A stretch of 52,818 nt of DNA from JAISST01 sp050434145 (GCF_050434145.1 NZ_JBNPVX010000019.1:1-52818); one strand, 5' to 3'. Counted from the first letter of the stretch, positions 8,413-16,461 are shown. Made by a program: numbers and translations. Notes: a model not told the origin generated them from the letters alone.

Positions 8413-8441
8413 TTGACTAACAAGTCAAATTAAATTATAAT
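8413..8441 (+). promoter_or_regulatory. Sigma-70-type ftsH promoter overlapping TetR-type operator site 2
   Basis: -35 TTGACT (8413-8418), a 17-bp spacer, and -10 TATAAT (8436-8441) form a strong promoter about 75 bp before ftsH. The palindrome TTGACT-AACA-AGTCAA (8413-8428) covers the -35, so a bound repressor would block RNA polymerase. The regulator itself is not in the window. Confidence 0.75.
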
Positions 8442-8515
8442 ACAATTAAATAAATAGTATCAGGTCAAGATAAATCTTTATATAGAAAAATTTCTTATAA
8501 AAATGGAGGTAGCTA

Positions 8516-10336
8516 ATGTTTCATGAAAAAAATACTAATGATGATAAAAAGAAAACCATATCATATTATGCATCAATGATATTACTTATATTTATACTTA
8601 ATTGGGTAGTTGTTCCAATGTTGTTTTCACCAAGACAAGTAACTACTTCTTACTCAGAATTCTTAAAAAATATAGAATCTGATAAAGTAGCAAAGGTTCA
8701 ATTTTCTGATAAAGAAATCAATTATGTAGTTAATGATAATGGAGTGGAAAAATATTATAAAACTGGAATAATTTTAGACCCTAATTTATCAAATAATCTT
8801 AAAGAAAAAAATGTAGAATTTGGAGCTGTAATACCAGAAAAACCAAACGTGTTTTTGAATATGTTACTTAGTTGGGTATTACCAATATTAATATTTTGGG
8901 GAATAGGTCGTCTTATCAGCAGAAATCTGCAATCCAAGATAGGGGGAAATGGACTCAATATAAATGGACAAAATTCTGCTAGAATATATAAGCCTGATGA
9001 TGATAAAAAGACATTTGTTGATGTAGCAGGTGCAGATGAAGCCAAAGAATCTTTGCAAGAAATAATAGATTACTTAGAGAAACCAGGTAAATATAAAGAT
9101 ATTGGTGCAGAATGTCCAAAAGGTGTTTTATTAGTAGGACCACCAGGGACAGGGAAAACATTGATGGCAAAAGCTGTGGCTGGAGAAGCAGGAGTACCGT
9201 TTTTCTCAATATCTGGTTCAGAATTTGTAGAAATGTTTGTAGGTAGAGGAGCTGCAAAAGTAAGAGATTTGTTTAGTCAAGCATCAAAGCTTGCACCATG
9301 TATAGTATTCATAGATGAAATAGATACAATTGGAAAGAAACGTGATGGGAACTTTGGTGGTAATGATGAGCGAGAGCAAACATTGAACCAATTATTAACA
9401 GAAATGGATGGTTTTGCTGGTAATAAAGGAGTTATTATATTAGCTGCTACCAATAGACCAGAAGTATTAGATCCTGCTTTATTAAGACCAGGTAGATTTG
9501 ATAGACAAGTACCTATAGAGCTACCAGATTTACGTGGAAGAACTCAAATATTAAAAGTGCACTTAAAAAAAATAAAAACTGAAGGTGAAATAGACTTAAA
9601 TCTAATATCTAGAATGACTTCAGGTGCATCTGGGGCACAATTGGCAAATATAGTCAATGAAGCAGCTCTTCGTGCAGTAAGAATGAATAGGAGTGAGGTT
9701 AATACCGGGGATCTTGAAGAATCTGTAGAAGTGGTAATAGCAGGTCAACAAAAGAAAAATGTAATTTTATCAGATGAAGAGAAAAAAATAGTTTCTTATC
9801 ATGAAATTGGTCATGCATTGGTTGCCGCTATGGAAAAGGGCAGTGCACCAGTCCAAAAGATAACAATAATTCCGCGTACTTCTGGAGCATTAGGTTATAC
9901 AATGCAAGTAGAAGAAGGAGATAAATCTCTATTATCAAAAGAGGAAATTATACAAAAAATAGAGGTGCTATGTGGTGGAAGAGCAGCTGAAGAAATTGTT
10001 TTTAATAAAATAAGCACAGGAGCTTCAAATGATATAGAAAAAGCAACCAAACTAGCTAGGTCAATGGTCACAAAATATGGAATGTCAGAAAAATTTGGAA
10101 TGGTGGCATTGGAGACAACTACCAATCAATACCTTGGTGGAGACTCATCTTTAATATGTTCAGCAGAGACAAGTTATGAAATAGATAAGGAAGTATTAGA
10201 AATAATAAAAAATGCTCATATGAATGCCAAATTAATTATTAATAATATGCGTGATAAATTAGATGAACTTGCTAATTATTTACTTGAAAAGGAAACAATA
10301 ACTGGTGAAGAGTTCATGAGTATTTTAAAGAAATAA
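8516..10336 (+). CDS. ftsH: ATP-dependent zinc metalloprotease FtsH
   Basis: Membrane-bound AAA+ protease that degrades misfolded membrane and regulatory proteins; works as a hexamer. The 606 residues show an N-terminal membrane segment (about 17-37), an extracytoplasmic domain, a second membrane segment (about 110-130), Walker A GPPGTGKT near 208, Walker B FIDEID near 264, the SRH TNRPEVLDPALLRPGRFDR near 313, the zinc site HEIGH near 428, and the third metal ligand Asp in GASNDIEKAT. All catalytic residues are present. Starts after GGAGGTAGCTA. It is driven by a strong promoter overlapped by a TetR-type palindrome, which hints at an inducible, possibly additional, FtsH copy. Confidence 0.95.
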   Translation: MFHEKNTNDDKKKTISYYASMILLIFILNWVVVPMLFSPRQVTTSYSEFLKNIESDKVAKVQFSDKEINYVVNDNGVEKYYKTGIILDPNLSNNLKEKNVEFGAVIPEKPNVFLNMLLSWVLPILIFWGIGRLISRNLQSKIGGNGLNINGQNSARIYKPDDDKKTFVDVAGADEAKESLQEIIDYLEKPGKYKDIGAECPKGVLLVGPPGTGKTLMAKAVAGEAGVPFFSISGSEFVEMFVGRGAAKVRDLFSQASKLAPCIVFIDEIDTIGKKRDGNFGGNDEREQTLNQLLTEMDGFAGNKGVIILAATNRPEVLDPALLRPGRFDRQVPIELPDLRGRTQILKVHLKKIKTEGEIDLNLISRMTSGASGAQLANIVNEAALRAVRMNRSEVNTGDLEESVEVVIAGQQKKNVILSDEEKKIVSYHEIGHALVAAMEKGSAPVQKITIIPRTSGALGYTMQVEEGDKSLLSKEEIIQKIEVLCGGRAAEEIVFNKISTGASNDIEKATKLARSMVTKYGMSEKFGMVALETTTNQYLGGDSSLICSAETSYEIDKEVLEIIKNAHMNAKLIINNMRDKLDELANYLLEKETITGEEFMSILKK

Positions 10337-10355
10337 AAGGATTATTTATATAAAG

Positions 10356-10387
10356 AAAAACAGACACAATTTTTGGTCTGTTTTTTT
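10356..10387 (+). terminator. Intrinsic terminator after ftsH
   Basis: AAAAACAGAC (10356-10365) pairs with GTCTGTTTTT (10376-10385), followed by further T residues. Confidence 0.85.
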
Positions 10388-10444
10388 GAAAATAATAATT
10401 TGTATGAAAAGAAAAATACTTTTAAATACAAAATTTTTTATTAA

Positions 10445-10639
10445 TTAAAAAAGTAAATTTGGAGTAGGGACATTTGCAAAAATAATTACAAGTAGAAAGG
10501 ATATAATAGCTAATCCTAATGCTCCAAATGACAGATAGAAAAAATGTTTCTTTTTTCCAAAGATTGCAATTAATAAGAAAATAGGAAACAAAATAAGAAA
10601 TATTATACATAAATTTATAAAAACAACTACATCTTCCAT
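10445..10639 (-). CDS. Small two-helix membrane protein
   Basis: 64 residues with two hydrophobic segments (about 5-27 and 36-55) separated by a basic GKKKHFF turn. No known family recognised. GGTGG within the corA stop region precedes the ATG at 10639; an upstream in-frame ATG at 10654 would overlap corA and has no ribosome binding site. The start lies 5 bp after the corA stop codon, so it is probably translated from the corA transcript. Confidence 0.6.
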   Translation of the reverse strand: MEDVVVFINLCIIFLILFPIFLLIAIFGKKKHFFYLSFGALGLAIISFLLVIIFANVPTPNLLF

Positions 10640-10644
10640 TGAAA

Positions 10645-11682
10645 TTACCACCATTTTTTAATCTTAAAATAAATAACCATTATTATAAATAATAAACACA
10701 TAATTCCTACAATGAGATAATAACCATATTTTAGAGATAAAATAGGCATATAGTGAAAATTCATACCATATAATCCAGTAATAAAACTAAGAGGAATGAA
10801 AATGGTAGAAATGATAGTAAGAATTTTCATAGTTTCATTCATTGTATTCCCAAGAGTTGAATGATACAATTGTATCAACTCAATAGAGCGATTATAGAGA
10901 GCCTCAGTATTTTCATAAATCATTATGCTATGGTCTTGCAAGTCTTTAATAAAAACATTGATATCATCAAAATGCTCATCACGGACAATTTTAGAGACAA
11001 CCTCTTGTAAAGGATAAATATTTTTTCTGAAAGCAACAATGTCTTTTTTTAAATTAACAATGCTTTCTATTTCAAGTTTAGAGTGTGCAGAAATAATTTT
11101 TTCCTCTAAAACGTTCAGTTTTTCTTCAAAATATTCAAAAATAATGAAATAATTATCAATAATTAAGTCAAGTAAAATATAGTTTAGATAATTTTCTTTA
11201 CGTTTTCTCAGTTTTCCCAAATTTGCCTTTAGTTTATTTATAATCTCATCAAAAACATGGTTTTCAATTTCTTGAAAGGTTAAAAGAAAATGTTCACCTA
11301 AAATAAAAGAAATTTGATTGTATTTAATATTTCCATTTGTCTCATTAAATAAAGCCATTTTTAATACTAAAAAGATAAAATTTTCTCGTTCTTCATACTT
11401 AGGCCTTTGATTTATATTTAATATATCTTCCAGAATGAGATTATCGATTATATATATTTTACCAATTTTCTCAATGGTTTCAATATTATGCAATCCAATA
11501 ACATTAATCCAGTGAGTATAATCATTGTCTTTTAATTGGGTAGAACTTCTATAAGAATCATGTTCAAGCACATGAATATCATCACTATTGTAAGAAAGTG
11601 AAATAACTTTAACTTTTTTATTTTTTATATTACCAGTATATACCAGAGATCCTGGTGAAAGTCCTATTTTTATATTTCGCAT
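10645..11682 (-). CDS. corA: CorA-family magnesium/divalent cation transporter
   Basis: 345 residues, the normal length. A large cytoplasmic N-terminal domain is followed by a long helix and two C-terminal membrane segments. The signature YGMNF sits at the end of the first membrane helix, followed by the acidic-poor loop HYMPI and a basic C-terminus KIKKWW. CorA pentamers carry Mg2+ (or Co2+/Ni2+) across the cytoplasmic membrane. The gene follows a MORN_2 protein by 15 bp with CGAGG before its ATG and precedes a small membrane protein by 5 bp, forming a leftward three-gene operon. Confidence 0.93.
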   Translation of the reverse strand: MRNIKIGLSPGSLVYTGNIKNKKVKVISLSYNSDDIHVLEHDSYRSSTQLKDNDYTHWINVIGLHNIETIEKIGKIYIIDNLILEDILNINQRPKYEERENFIFLVLKMALFNETNGNIKYNQISFILGEHFLLTFQEIENHVFDEIINKLKANLGKLRKRKENYLNYILLDLIIDNYFIIFEYFEEKLNVLEEKIISAHSKLEIESIVNLKKDIVAFRKNIYPLQEVVSKIVRDEHFDDINVFIKDLQDHSIMIYENTEALYNRSIELIQLYHSTLGNTMNETMKILTIISTIFIPLSFITGLYGMNFHYMPILSLKYGYYLIVGIMCLLFIIMVIYFKIKKWW

Positions 11683-11697
11683 AAAAACCTCGAAAAA

Positions 11698-12273
11698 TTA
11701 TTTTATATTAATGCCATTTTTATAAAAATTTTCATCTATCAATTTTCCATTTTTATCATAAATAAATTCTTTACCTTCCAAAAGATTATCTTTATATGTA
11801 GACACAGTAAATGGACTACGATCTTCATGAAATGATTTATATATACCATGAAGTAAACCTATTTTGTAATAAGCTTCATTGTATAGACTTCCATTTTCAT
11901 AGTAGATTTTAATTAGACCATCTCTGAAACCATTTTTATAATTTCCTACAAGTTTGAGGTTACCATTCTGAAAGAATTCTTTAAAAAGTCCTTCTACCTT
12001 TCCAGATTTATACATTATATCAAACTTAATTTGACCATTTTTATAGTATTCTTTATAATACCCATGTGGCATGCCATTTTTTATTTCCATTTCAAATTCA
12101 ATTTTATTACTGCTTCCAAATATTTTTATAATTTTCCCAGAAAATGGTTTGTCCTCTCCTTTTACAAAATATATTTCATTTGTAATTTCTATATTTTCAA
12201 AATCTACAATGTTTTCAACAGCACAAAGTGCAATACTGTGGAAGAAAAGTAATAAACCAAAGAAAAATTTCAT
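11698..12273 (-). CDS. Exported MORN_2 repeat protein
   Basis: 191 residues. A signal peptide (about 18 residues, ending near ALCA) is followed by about five MORN_2 repeats of the pattern YYKNGQIKFD..YKSGKVEGLFKEF. Secreted or periplasmic. First gene of the operon with corA and a small membrane protein. The family is commonly labelled 'YwqK antitoxin', but neither a toxin partner nor a nuclease motif is nearby, so the label should not be read as a function. GGGGGA precedes the ATG by eight bases. Confidence 0.75.
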   Translation of the reverse strand: MKFFFGLLLFFHSIALCAVENIVDFENIEITNEIYFVKGEDKPFSGKIIKIFGSSNKIEFEMEIKNGMPHGYYKEYYKNGQIKFDIMYKSGKVEGLFKEFFQNGNLKLVGNYKNGFRDGLIKIYYENGSLYNEAYYKIGLLHGIYKSFHEDRSPFTVSTYKDNLLEGKEFIYDKNGKLIDENFYKNGINIK

Positions 12274-12575
12274 ATGTTTATTCCCCCAATTTATAAAAAA
12301 TTTTTTATAAAAAATTAAAGTATAAAATTCAATTTCTTAGTTGAATGCAATTAGAATTTAATTTAAAATACAAGTCATTGTAAACAACAATTACATCTAT
12401 CATTATATCATAAATCTAATAAATAACCAATAATTTAGAGAAAATGGTGAAGTTAAAATAAAAAACTAAGCATAATTATGAAAAAATGCTTAGATAGAAA
12501 ATAAAAAGATTAAAAAAAATGCACAAAAATTGAGTTTATTGTTTAGAGTAGGGCAATGCAATAATCTGTTTAAAG
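12274..12575. other. A+T-rich spacer with the repressor's terminator
   Basis: About 300 bp. It holds the minus-strand terminator at 12465-12492 and presumably the leftward promoter for the MORN_2/corA operon; no gene is seen. Confidence 0.5.
12465..12492 (-). terminator. Intrinsic terminator after the XRE repressor
   Basis: CTAAGCAT (12465-12472) pairs with ATGCTTAG (12485-12492). On the minus strand the stem is followed by TTTTTTATTTT. Confidence 0.75.
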
Positions 12576-13004
12576 TTATTCTTTATTCCCTTTTAGGTAG
12601 TGATATAAAAAAATATTTTTTAAAAATGATTTCAAGAAAAGTTTTTCATTTTCAGAAATGCCTTTCTTTTTTAGAATTACCATATTCAATTCAAATAATT
12701 CGTTAGACTCATCAATTGCTTCTTTCATAAGAATGTTGTCAATCCCATTCGTTCCTTCACCTGTAGATGAATCAAGAATTTCAGAATCATTGTAATTCTT
12801 TTGATAAATAGAGAAATCATACTTTAATTTTGTAGAACTTCTATCAAGAAGGTAGTCAGTATCAACATTAAAATAATCAGCAATTATCTTTAAAGTTTTC
12901 AAATCAGGATTTCTATTTCCTTTTTCATACATACTAATTGTACTTGTAGAAATATTTATATGTTTGGCAAGTTCAGTTTGTGTAATCTTCTTCTCTTTTC
13001 GCAA
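12576..13004 (-). CDS. XRE-family repressor with apparent 1-base frameshift at its start
   Basis: DNA-binding repressor with an N-terminal Cro/CI-type helix-turn-helix (TQTELAKHINISTSTISMYE) and a C-terminal region of about 75 residues without a recognised domain. In the open frame only a TTG at 13004 is available, without a ribosome binding site, and it removes the first HTH residues. A perfect AAAGGAGGGACTTAT plus ATG stands at 13032, but that frame reads ATG GCT TTT TAA. With one T fewer in the T5 run (13023-13027) it would read MAFKDRLRSLRKEKK, the canonical start of this family. So the gene is shifted by one base: a sequencing error, a real mutation, or a +1 shift. Divergent from the Cro-like gene across three operators. 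Confidence 0.75.
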   Translation of the reverse strand: MRKEKKITQTELAKHINISTSTISMYEKGNRNPDLKTLKIIADYFNVDTDYLLDRSSTKLKYDFSIYQKNYNDSEILDSSTGEGTNGIDNILMKEAIDESNELFELNMVILKKKGISENEKLFLKSFLKNIFLYHYLKGNKE

Positions 13005-13060
13005 TGATCTAAGCCTATCTTTAAAAAGCCATATAAGTCCCTCCTTTATCTTTCATATCC

Positions 13061-13078
13061 ATTATACACGAAATGTGT
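13061..13078 (-). promoter_or_regulatory. Repressor -10 element with operator O1
   Basis: On the minus strand TATAAT (13061-13066) serves the repressor gene. Overlapping it is TACACGAAATGTGT (13065-13078), which matches two further sites (13143-13156 and 13377-13390) to the consensus TACAC-N3-ATGTR. Position suggests autoregulation. Confidence 0.55.
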
Positions 13079-13108
13079 CAAAAAGTAAAAGAAAAATAAA
13101 TATAATAC

Positions 13109-13156
13109 TTGACATTCGGATGAAAAAAATGATAGAATAAATTCACATATTGTGTA
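13109..13156 (+). promoter_or_regulatory. Cro-like gene promoter with operator O2
   Basis: -35 TTGACA (13109-13114), 18-bp spacer, -10 TAGAAT (13133-13138). Directly downstream, 13143-13156 reads TACACAATATGTGA on the minus strand, matching operators O1 and O3. Binding there would cover the transcription start. Confidence 0.65.
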
Positions 13157-13171
13157 AAAGAGGTGAGGTTT

Positions 13172-13372
13172 ATGGCGAATACAATAAGAATTTCAAGAAA
13201 ACTTATACGTTTACGAGGCAAAAGAACTCAAGAAGAAGTTGCACAAGCATTAGGAATCACAAGAAGTGCTCTAAGCAATTACGAACAAGGTGTGAGAGTT
13301 CCAAAAGATGATATAAAGATAAAAATAGCAAGGTATTATAGAACAACAGTTCAAGAAATTTTTTTTGAATAA
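13172..13372 (+). CDS. Small Cro-like XRE transcriptional regulator
   Basis: 66 residues, essentially one helix-turn-helix (RTQEEVAQALGITRSALSNYE) ending in VQEIFFE, the usual tail of phage- and ICE-type Cro-like regulators. It is divergent from the XRE repressor and expressed from a promoter flanked by the operators, like the cI/cro arrangement. I use the ATG at 13172 because GAGGTGAGG lies just before it; a GTG at 13163 is inside that ribosome binding site. Operator O3 lies right after the stop codon. Confidence 0.8.
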   Translation: MANTIRISRKLIRLRGKRTQEEVAQALGITRSALSNYEQGVRVPKDDIKIKIARYYRTTVQEIFFE

Positions 13373-13376
13373 TCAC

Positions 13377-13390
13377 TACACATAATGTAA
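13377..13390. promoter_or_regulatory. Operator O3 of the XRE switch
   Basis: TACACATAATGTAA, matching O1 and O2 (TACAC-N3-ATGTR). It lies immediately after the Cro-like gene, where it could act on transcription toward 13598 and the six-HTH gene. Confidence 0.4.
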
Positions 13391-13597
13391 AAAACATTTC
13401 TGAAAATTAATTTATTGTAAAGCTATTTTAAAAAATTATTTTGTATTGTACAAAAAAATAAAAAAATTAATGAATCAAAATACACTTTAATGCAAATTGA
13501 AATAAAAAATAAAAAAACTCTTTTTAATATTTAAAAATATGTGAAAATATGTTATCATATTCATTATATAAAATTTGTAAATTAGGACGTAGATGAA

Positions 13598-13729
13598 ATG
13601 AACCAACAACTTTTATTCAAAATAAGATATGAAGCATATGAGGAGGATTTTGATATAAATGACTGGTATCAATTGGAACTATTTGAACTAGAAATTCCAT
13701 CAGAGATGGGGTTAAATACTCAAGATTAG
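13598..13729 (+). CDS. Small acidic ORF of 43 residues
   Basis: Begins MNQQLLFKIRYEAYEEDF and ends MGLNTQD. It is strongly acidic with many aromatic residues. AGGACGTAGATGAA upstream is a weak ribosome binding site. No family recognised. It lies in the XRE-switch region between the Cro-like gene and the six-HTH gene. It may be a real small protein or the 5' part of a decayed gene whose 3' part is the frame at 13754-13863. Confidence 0.35.
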   Translation: MNQQLLFKIRYEAYEEDFDINDWYQLELFELEIPSEMGLNTQD

Positions 13730-13753
13730 TAAATAAAATAGTGTCTTAACCAT

Positions 13754-13863
13754 CATTTGTAAAGAAATTTGAAGTAAGGAAATTAGGAAAAAGATACAAA
13801 TTAAGACTTAATAATGAAATTGAAGATTATTTAAGCAAAGTTTATTTAAGTAAAGTAGGGTGA
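13754..13863 (+). pseudogene. Possible remnant of a broken small gene
   Basis: A basic open frame without a start codon, containing VRKLGKRYKLRLNNEIEDY, ends at the TGA at 13861, just before the six-HTH gene. The composition is protein-like, and with 13598-13729 it may represent one interrupted gene. Weak evidence only. Confidence 0.2.
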
Positions 13864-13867
13864 AACA

Positions 13868-15475
13868 ATGAAAGCAAAAGAATCAAATGATTATCTAGAA
13901 AGAAAAAGAAAAGGTGAAAAATTAAAATTTAGAAGGATAGAAGGAAATTATAGTATATATAGAGTCTCTAATATTCTCTCAATAAAAATTTCAGATTTGA
14001 AAGCTTATGAATCTGGATTAAAAGACATTCCTAAAGAGGTTTATGAACAATTAATTAAATTCTATATAAAGGAATATGAAGAAGTGTATTTATTGTTGAG
14101 TAAAACATTATCAAAAAAATTGAAGAAATCTCGTATTGATGCTAGGTATACTTTAATAGAAGCAGCAAATCATGTTGGGATTTCTCCAGCAAATTTATCC
14201 TCATGCGAAAAATTTGCTACTAAACGAATAAGAAAAGAAGTGTTTAGTAGGCTTGAGGAACTCTATGATACAGCATTATTTGATGATGATGAGGAAGAAC
14301 TATCAAATTTTAATAGCAATATAAATAATGAAAAAAAAGTAGAGCTGCCAAAATTTAATAGGAATAAAATATGTGAAATTATAACAAAAAAAGATAATGA
14401 AACAGAAGATAAGAAACAGATTACTATAAACCACCCAACTGACTCAGAAATCAAAGAAATAAAAGAGAACGAAGAAAAAGTAAAAATATCTCATAAAAAA
14501 AATAAAACGTATCAAATATTTGATCGTGCGAAAGAAGAAGTTGATGAGAAAGAAAAAGATATAATGGTTATTACAGATGAAAATTTATCACAGATGTTAA
14601 GAATGATAAGAGAAAAGCGTAGGTTCACAATTACAAGAGCAGCTAATTATATTGGTGTAAGCTGCTGTACTCTTGGAAATTATGAAAAAAATAAAATAAA
14701 AACAATTTCACCATCACGACTAAAAAAACTCGCGGATTTATATGAAGATGATGAATTAAAAAAATACTTGCATAAAAATAATAAATTTCTGAAAGACAAA
14801 GAAATATGTAAAATAGACGAAAAAATAAGAAATGAATTGATTAGTCTGAGAAAAAATGTAGGTTGTAGCTTCAAAAAAATAGCTGATATGGTTCAAATGA
14901 CCCCCAGTGGGATATTAGACTATGAGATAGGAAAAATAAAAACAATAAGTATGGGAAGACTTAAAAAATTAAGAAAAGCTTATGAAGAAATAGCAAAAGA
15001 ATTAAAAGAGAAGTCTAAGTCAAAAACAGCAGAACAAAAGTTAGGAGTTAAACTAAAAGTCTCTAGAAATAAAATAGGATTAACACAAGCTGAGGTATCA
15101 GAACAATTAGGGATATCTAAAAGTCTCTTGACAAATTATGAGCGTGGTATAATAAAAAGAGTACCAATAGAAATTTTAGAGAGATTATCAGAAATATATC
15201 AAGATGATACAATAAAAAACTTTGTATTAAGTGGCGAATATTTAAAGTCAGGTGGAAAACCTAACTTAGCTCACAGTAGAAAACAAGGCGAAGAGCTAAA
15301 AGAAAAACGTTACAGATTAGGCTATACACTAAAAGAGATCGAAAAGTTGGTAGGCACAAGTGCAAAAACTATTGCATATTATGAAAATGGAAAAAGTAAA
15401 AAGATACCTGTAGAATTGCTGGAAAAATTGGAAAAATTATATAGTGAATCTTCCAAAAAAATTAAATTTAAATAG
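13868..15475 (+). CDS. Protein with six tandem XRE-type helix-turn-helix domains
   Basis: 535 residues. I count six Cro/CI-type HTH units in one chain: about 16-66, 82-133, 240-292, 320-372, 392-444 and 473-525. Each has the pattern LK..R...G.T..E.......S...L..YE.G..K.IP.E.LE.L..LY; unit 5 is the most canonical (TQAEVSEQLGISKSLLTNYE). A charged linker (about 134-238) separates units 2 and 3. No enzymatic domain, signal peptide or membrane segment is visible, so a DNA-binding or nucleoid-type scaffold is likely. AGGGTGAAACA precedes the ATG. It lies downstream of the XRE switch. Typical regulators of this family carry one HTH, so the architecture is unusual. Confidence 0.85.
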   Translation: MKAKESNDYLERKRKGEKLKFRRIEGNYSIYRVSNILSIKISDLKAYESGLKDIPKEVYEQLIKFYIKEYEEVYLLLSKTLSKKLKKSRIDARYTLIEAANHVGISPANLSSCEKFATKRIRKEVFSRLEELYDTALFDDDEEELSNFNSNINNEKKVELPKFNRNKICEIITKKDNETEDKKQITINHPTDSEIKEIKENEEKVKISHKKNKTYQIFDRAKEEVDEKEKDIMVITDENLSQMLRMIREKRRFTITRAANYIGVSCCTLGNYEKNKIKTISPSRLKKLADLYEDDELKKYLHKNNKFLKDKEICKIDEKIRNELISLRKNVGCSFKKIADMVQMTPSGILDYEIGKIKTISMGRLKKLRKAYEEIAKELKEKSKSKTAEQKLGVKLKVSRNKIGLTQAEVSEQLGISKSLLTNYERGIIKRVPIEILERLSEIYQDDTIKNFVLSGEYLKSGGKPNLAHSRKQGEELKEKRYRLGYTLKEIEKLVGTSAKTIAYYENGKSKKIPVELLEKLEKLYSESSKKIKFK

Positions 15476-15555
15476 GATATAATTTTGAACAACTTTTTGA
15501 TTTGATGATTAGTTTGCTAGTCCATCAAAATCAGTAACTTTCTAATAGAAAAACA

Positions 15556-15584
15556 TTGTATATTGCATTTAGATATAGTATACT
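15556..15584 (+). promoter_or_regulatory. Promoter of the CmpB-like membrane protein gene
   Basis: TTGTAT (15556-15561), 17-bp spacer, TATACT (15579-15584); about 60 bp before the start codon. Confidence 0.5.
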
Positions 15585-15643
15585 CTCAAGTCCTATTGGT
15601 AACTAAATATTAAATTTACTAGAATATTTAAAGGAGACAAACT

Positions 15644-16249
15644 ATGAAAATAGATAAACTGAGATATGAATTAAGAATGTATTTTTTTCTTTTCATGCTC
15701 TATTCATTTATAGGGTGGATATATGAGACAATACTCTTCTCTGCAAGTGAGTGCAAATTTGTAAATAGAGGATTTAATTTTGGTCCATATATCCCGATCT
15801 ATGGATTTGGTGCAGTGCTGATAATGTTATCTATTTCATTTTTTATTGGAGATTCATTCAAAATTAATAATATCAACTTAAGACCTGTAGCAATATTTCT
15901 TCTTATATGCATTTTATCAACAGTAGCAGAATTAATTGGAAGTTTGCTTGTAGAAAAATTTTTAGGAGTAATGCTATGGGATTATTCCAAGGATTGGATG
16001 AATTATCAAGGCAGAATAGCACCAAGACCTACTATGATTTTTGGCTTTGGTGGATTAGTTGCATTTTATGTGATACAACCCATTGGGAAAAAAATAATTG
16101 ATAAAGTAAGCATAAAAGGGCAAAGGATATTTGCATTGATCTTGTTATTTTTAGTTATTACAGACTTTACAGCCTCTGTAATTGTCACAATGCATTATCC
16201 AAAAATAGATAGGCCTGGAGTTATGGGGAAGATAGAGATTCCCAAGTAG
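15644..16249 (+). CDS. Putative ABC transporter permease, CmpB family (PF06541-type)
   Basis: 201 residues with about five membrane segments. Characteristic stretches of this family are FIGWIYETILFS near the N-terminus, VNRGFNFGPYIPIYGFGAVL, and LWDYSKDWMNYQGRIAPRPTMIFGFGG. These proteins are annotated as 'putative ABC transporter permease type IV', although no ATPase partner is usually adjacent, and none is seen here. Function unknown. GGAGACAAACT precedes the ATG and a strong terminator follows, so it is monocistronic. Confidence 0.8.
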   Translation: MKIDKLRYELRMYFFLFMLYSFIGWIYETILFSASECKFVNRGFNFGPYIPIYGFGAVLIMLSISFFIGDSFKINNINLRPVAIFLLICILSTVAELIGSLLVEKFLGVMLWDYSKDWMNYQGRIAPRPTMIFGFGGLVAFYVIQPIGKKIIDKVSIKGQRIFALILLFLVITDFTASVIVTMHYPKIDRPGVMGKIEIPK

Positions 16250-16277
16250 ATACTATTGTTTATTGTTGAAACAAAAC

Positions 16278-16306
16278 AAAAAGTCAGAAATTTAATCTGA
16301 CTTTTT
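16278..16306 (+). terminator. Intrinsic terminator after the CmpB-like gene
   Basis: AAAAAGTCAGA (16278-16288) pairs with TCTGACTTTTT (16296-16306), followed by ATTTTTTTT. Confidence 0.85.
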
Positions 16307-16452
16307 ATTTTTTTATATAAAAATTATTTAGGAGAATAATTAGTATCAACATAAATGAAAAAGGTATTTATTATTTTCATGTACATCAATATTACTCTTT
16401 TAATTTGTCCTGAATATGTCAGAATAAAAATAGTTCAAAAAATTTATTATTA

Positions 16453-16461
16453 TGATATAAT
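16453..16461 (+). promoter_or_regulatory. Extended -10 promoter element for the 16489 MORN_2 gene
   Basis: TGATATAAT, an extended -10 about 28 bp before the start codon; no clear -35. Confidence 0.45.

Noticed and set aside
10422..10610. 62-codon minus-strand frame overlapping the small membrane protein gene
   Set aside because: Alternative frame of the gene at 10445-10639; no ribosome binding site.
13004..15475. Complete prophage or integrative element
   Set aside because: Apart from the repressor, the Cro-like gene and the multi-HTH gene, no integrase, terminase, structural or relaxase gene and no attachment-site repeats were seen.
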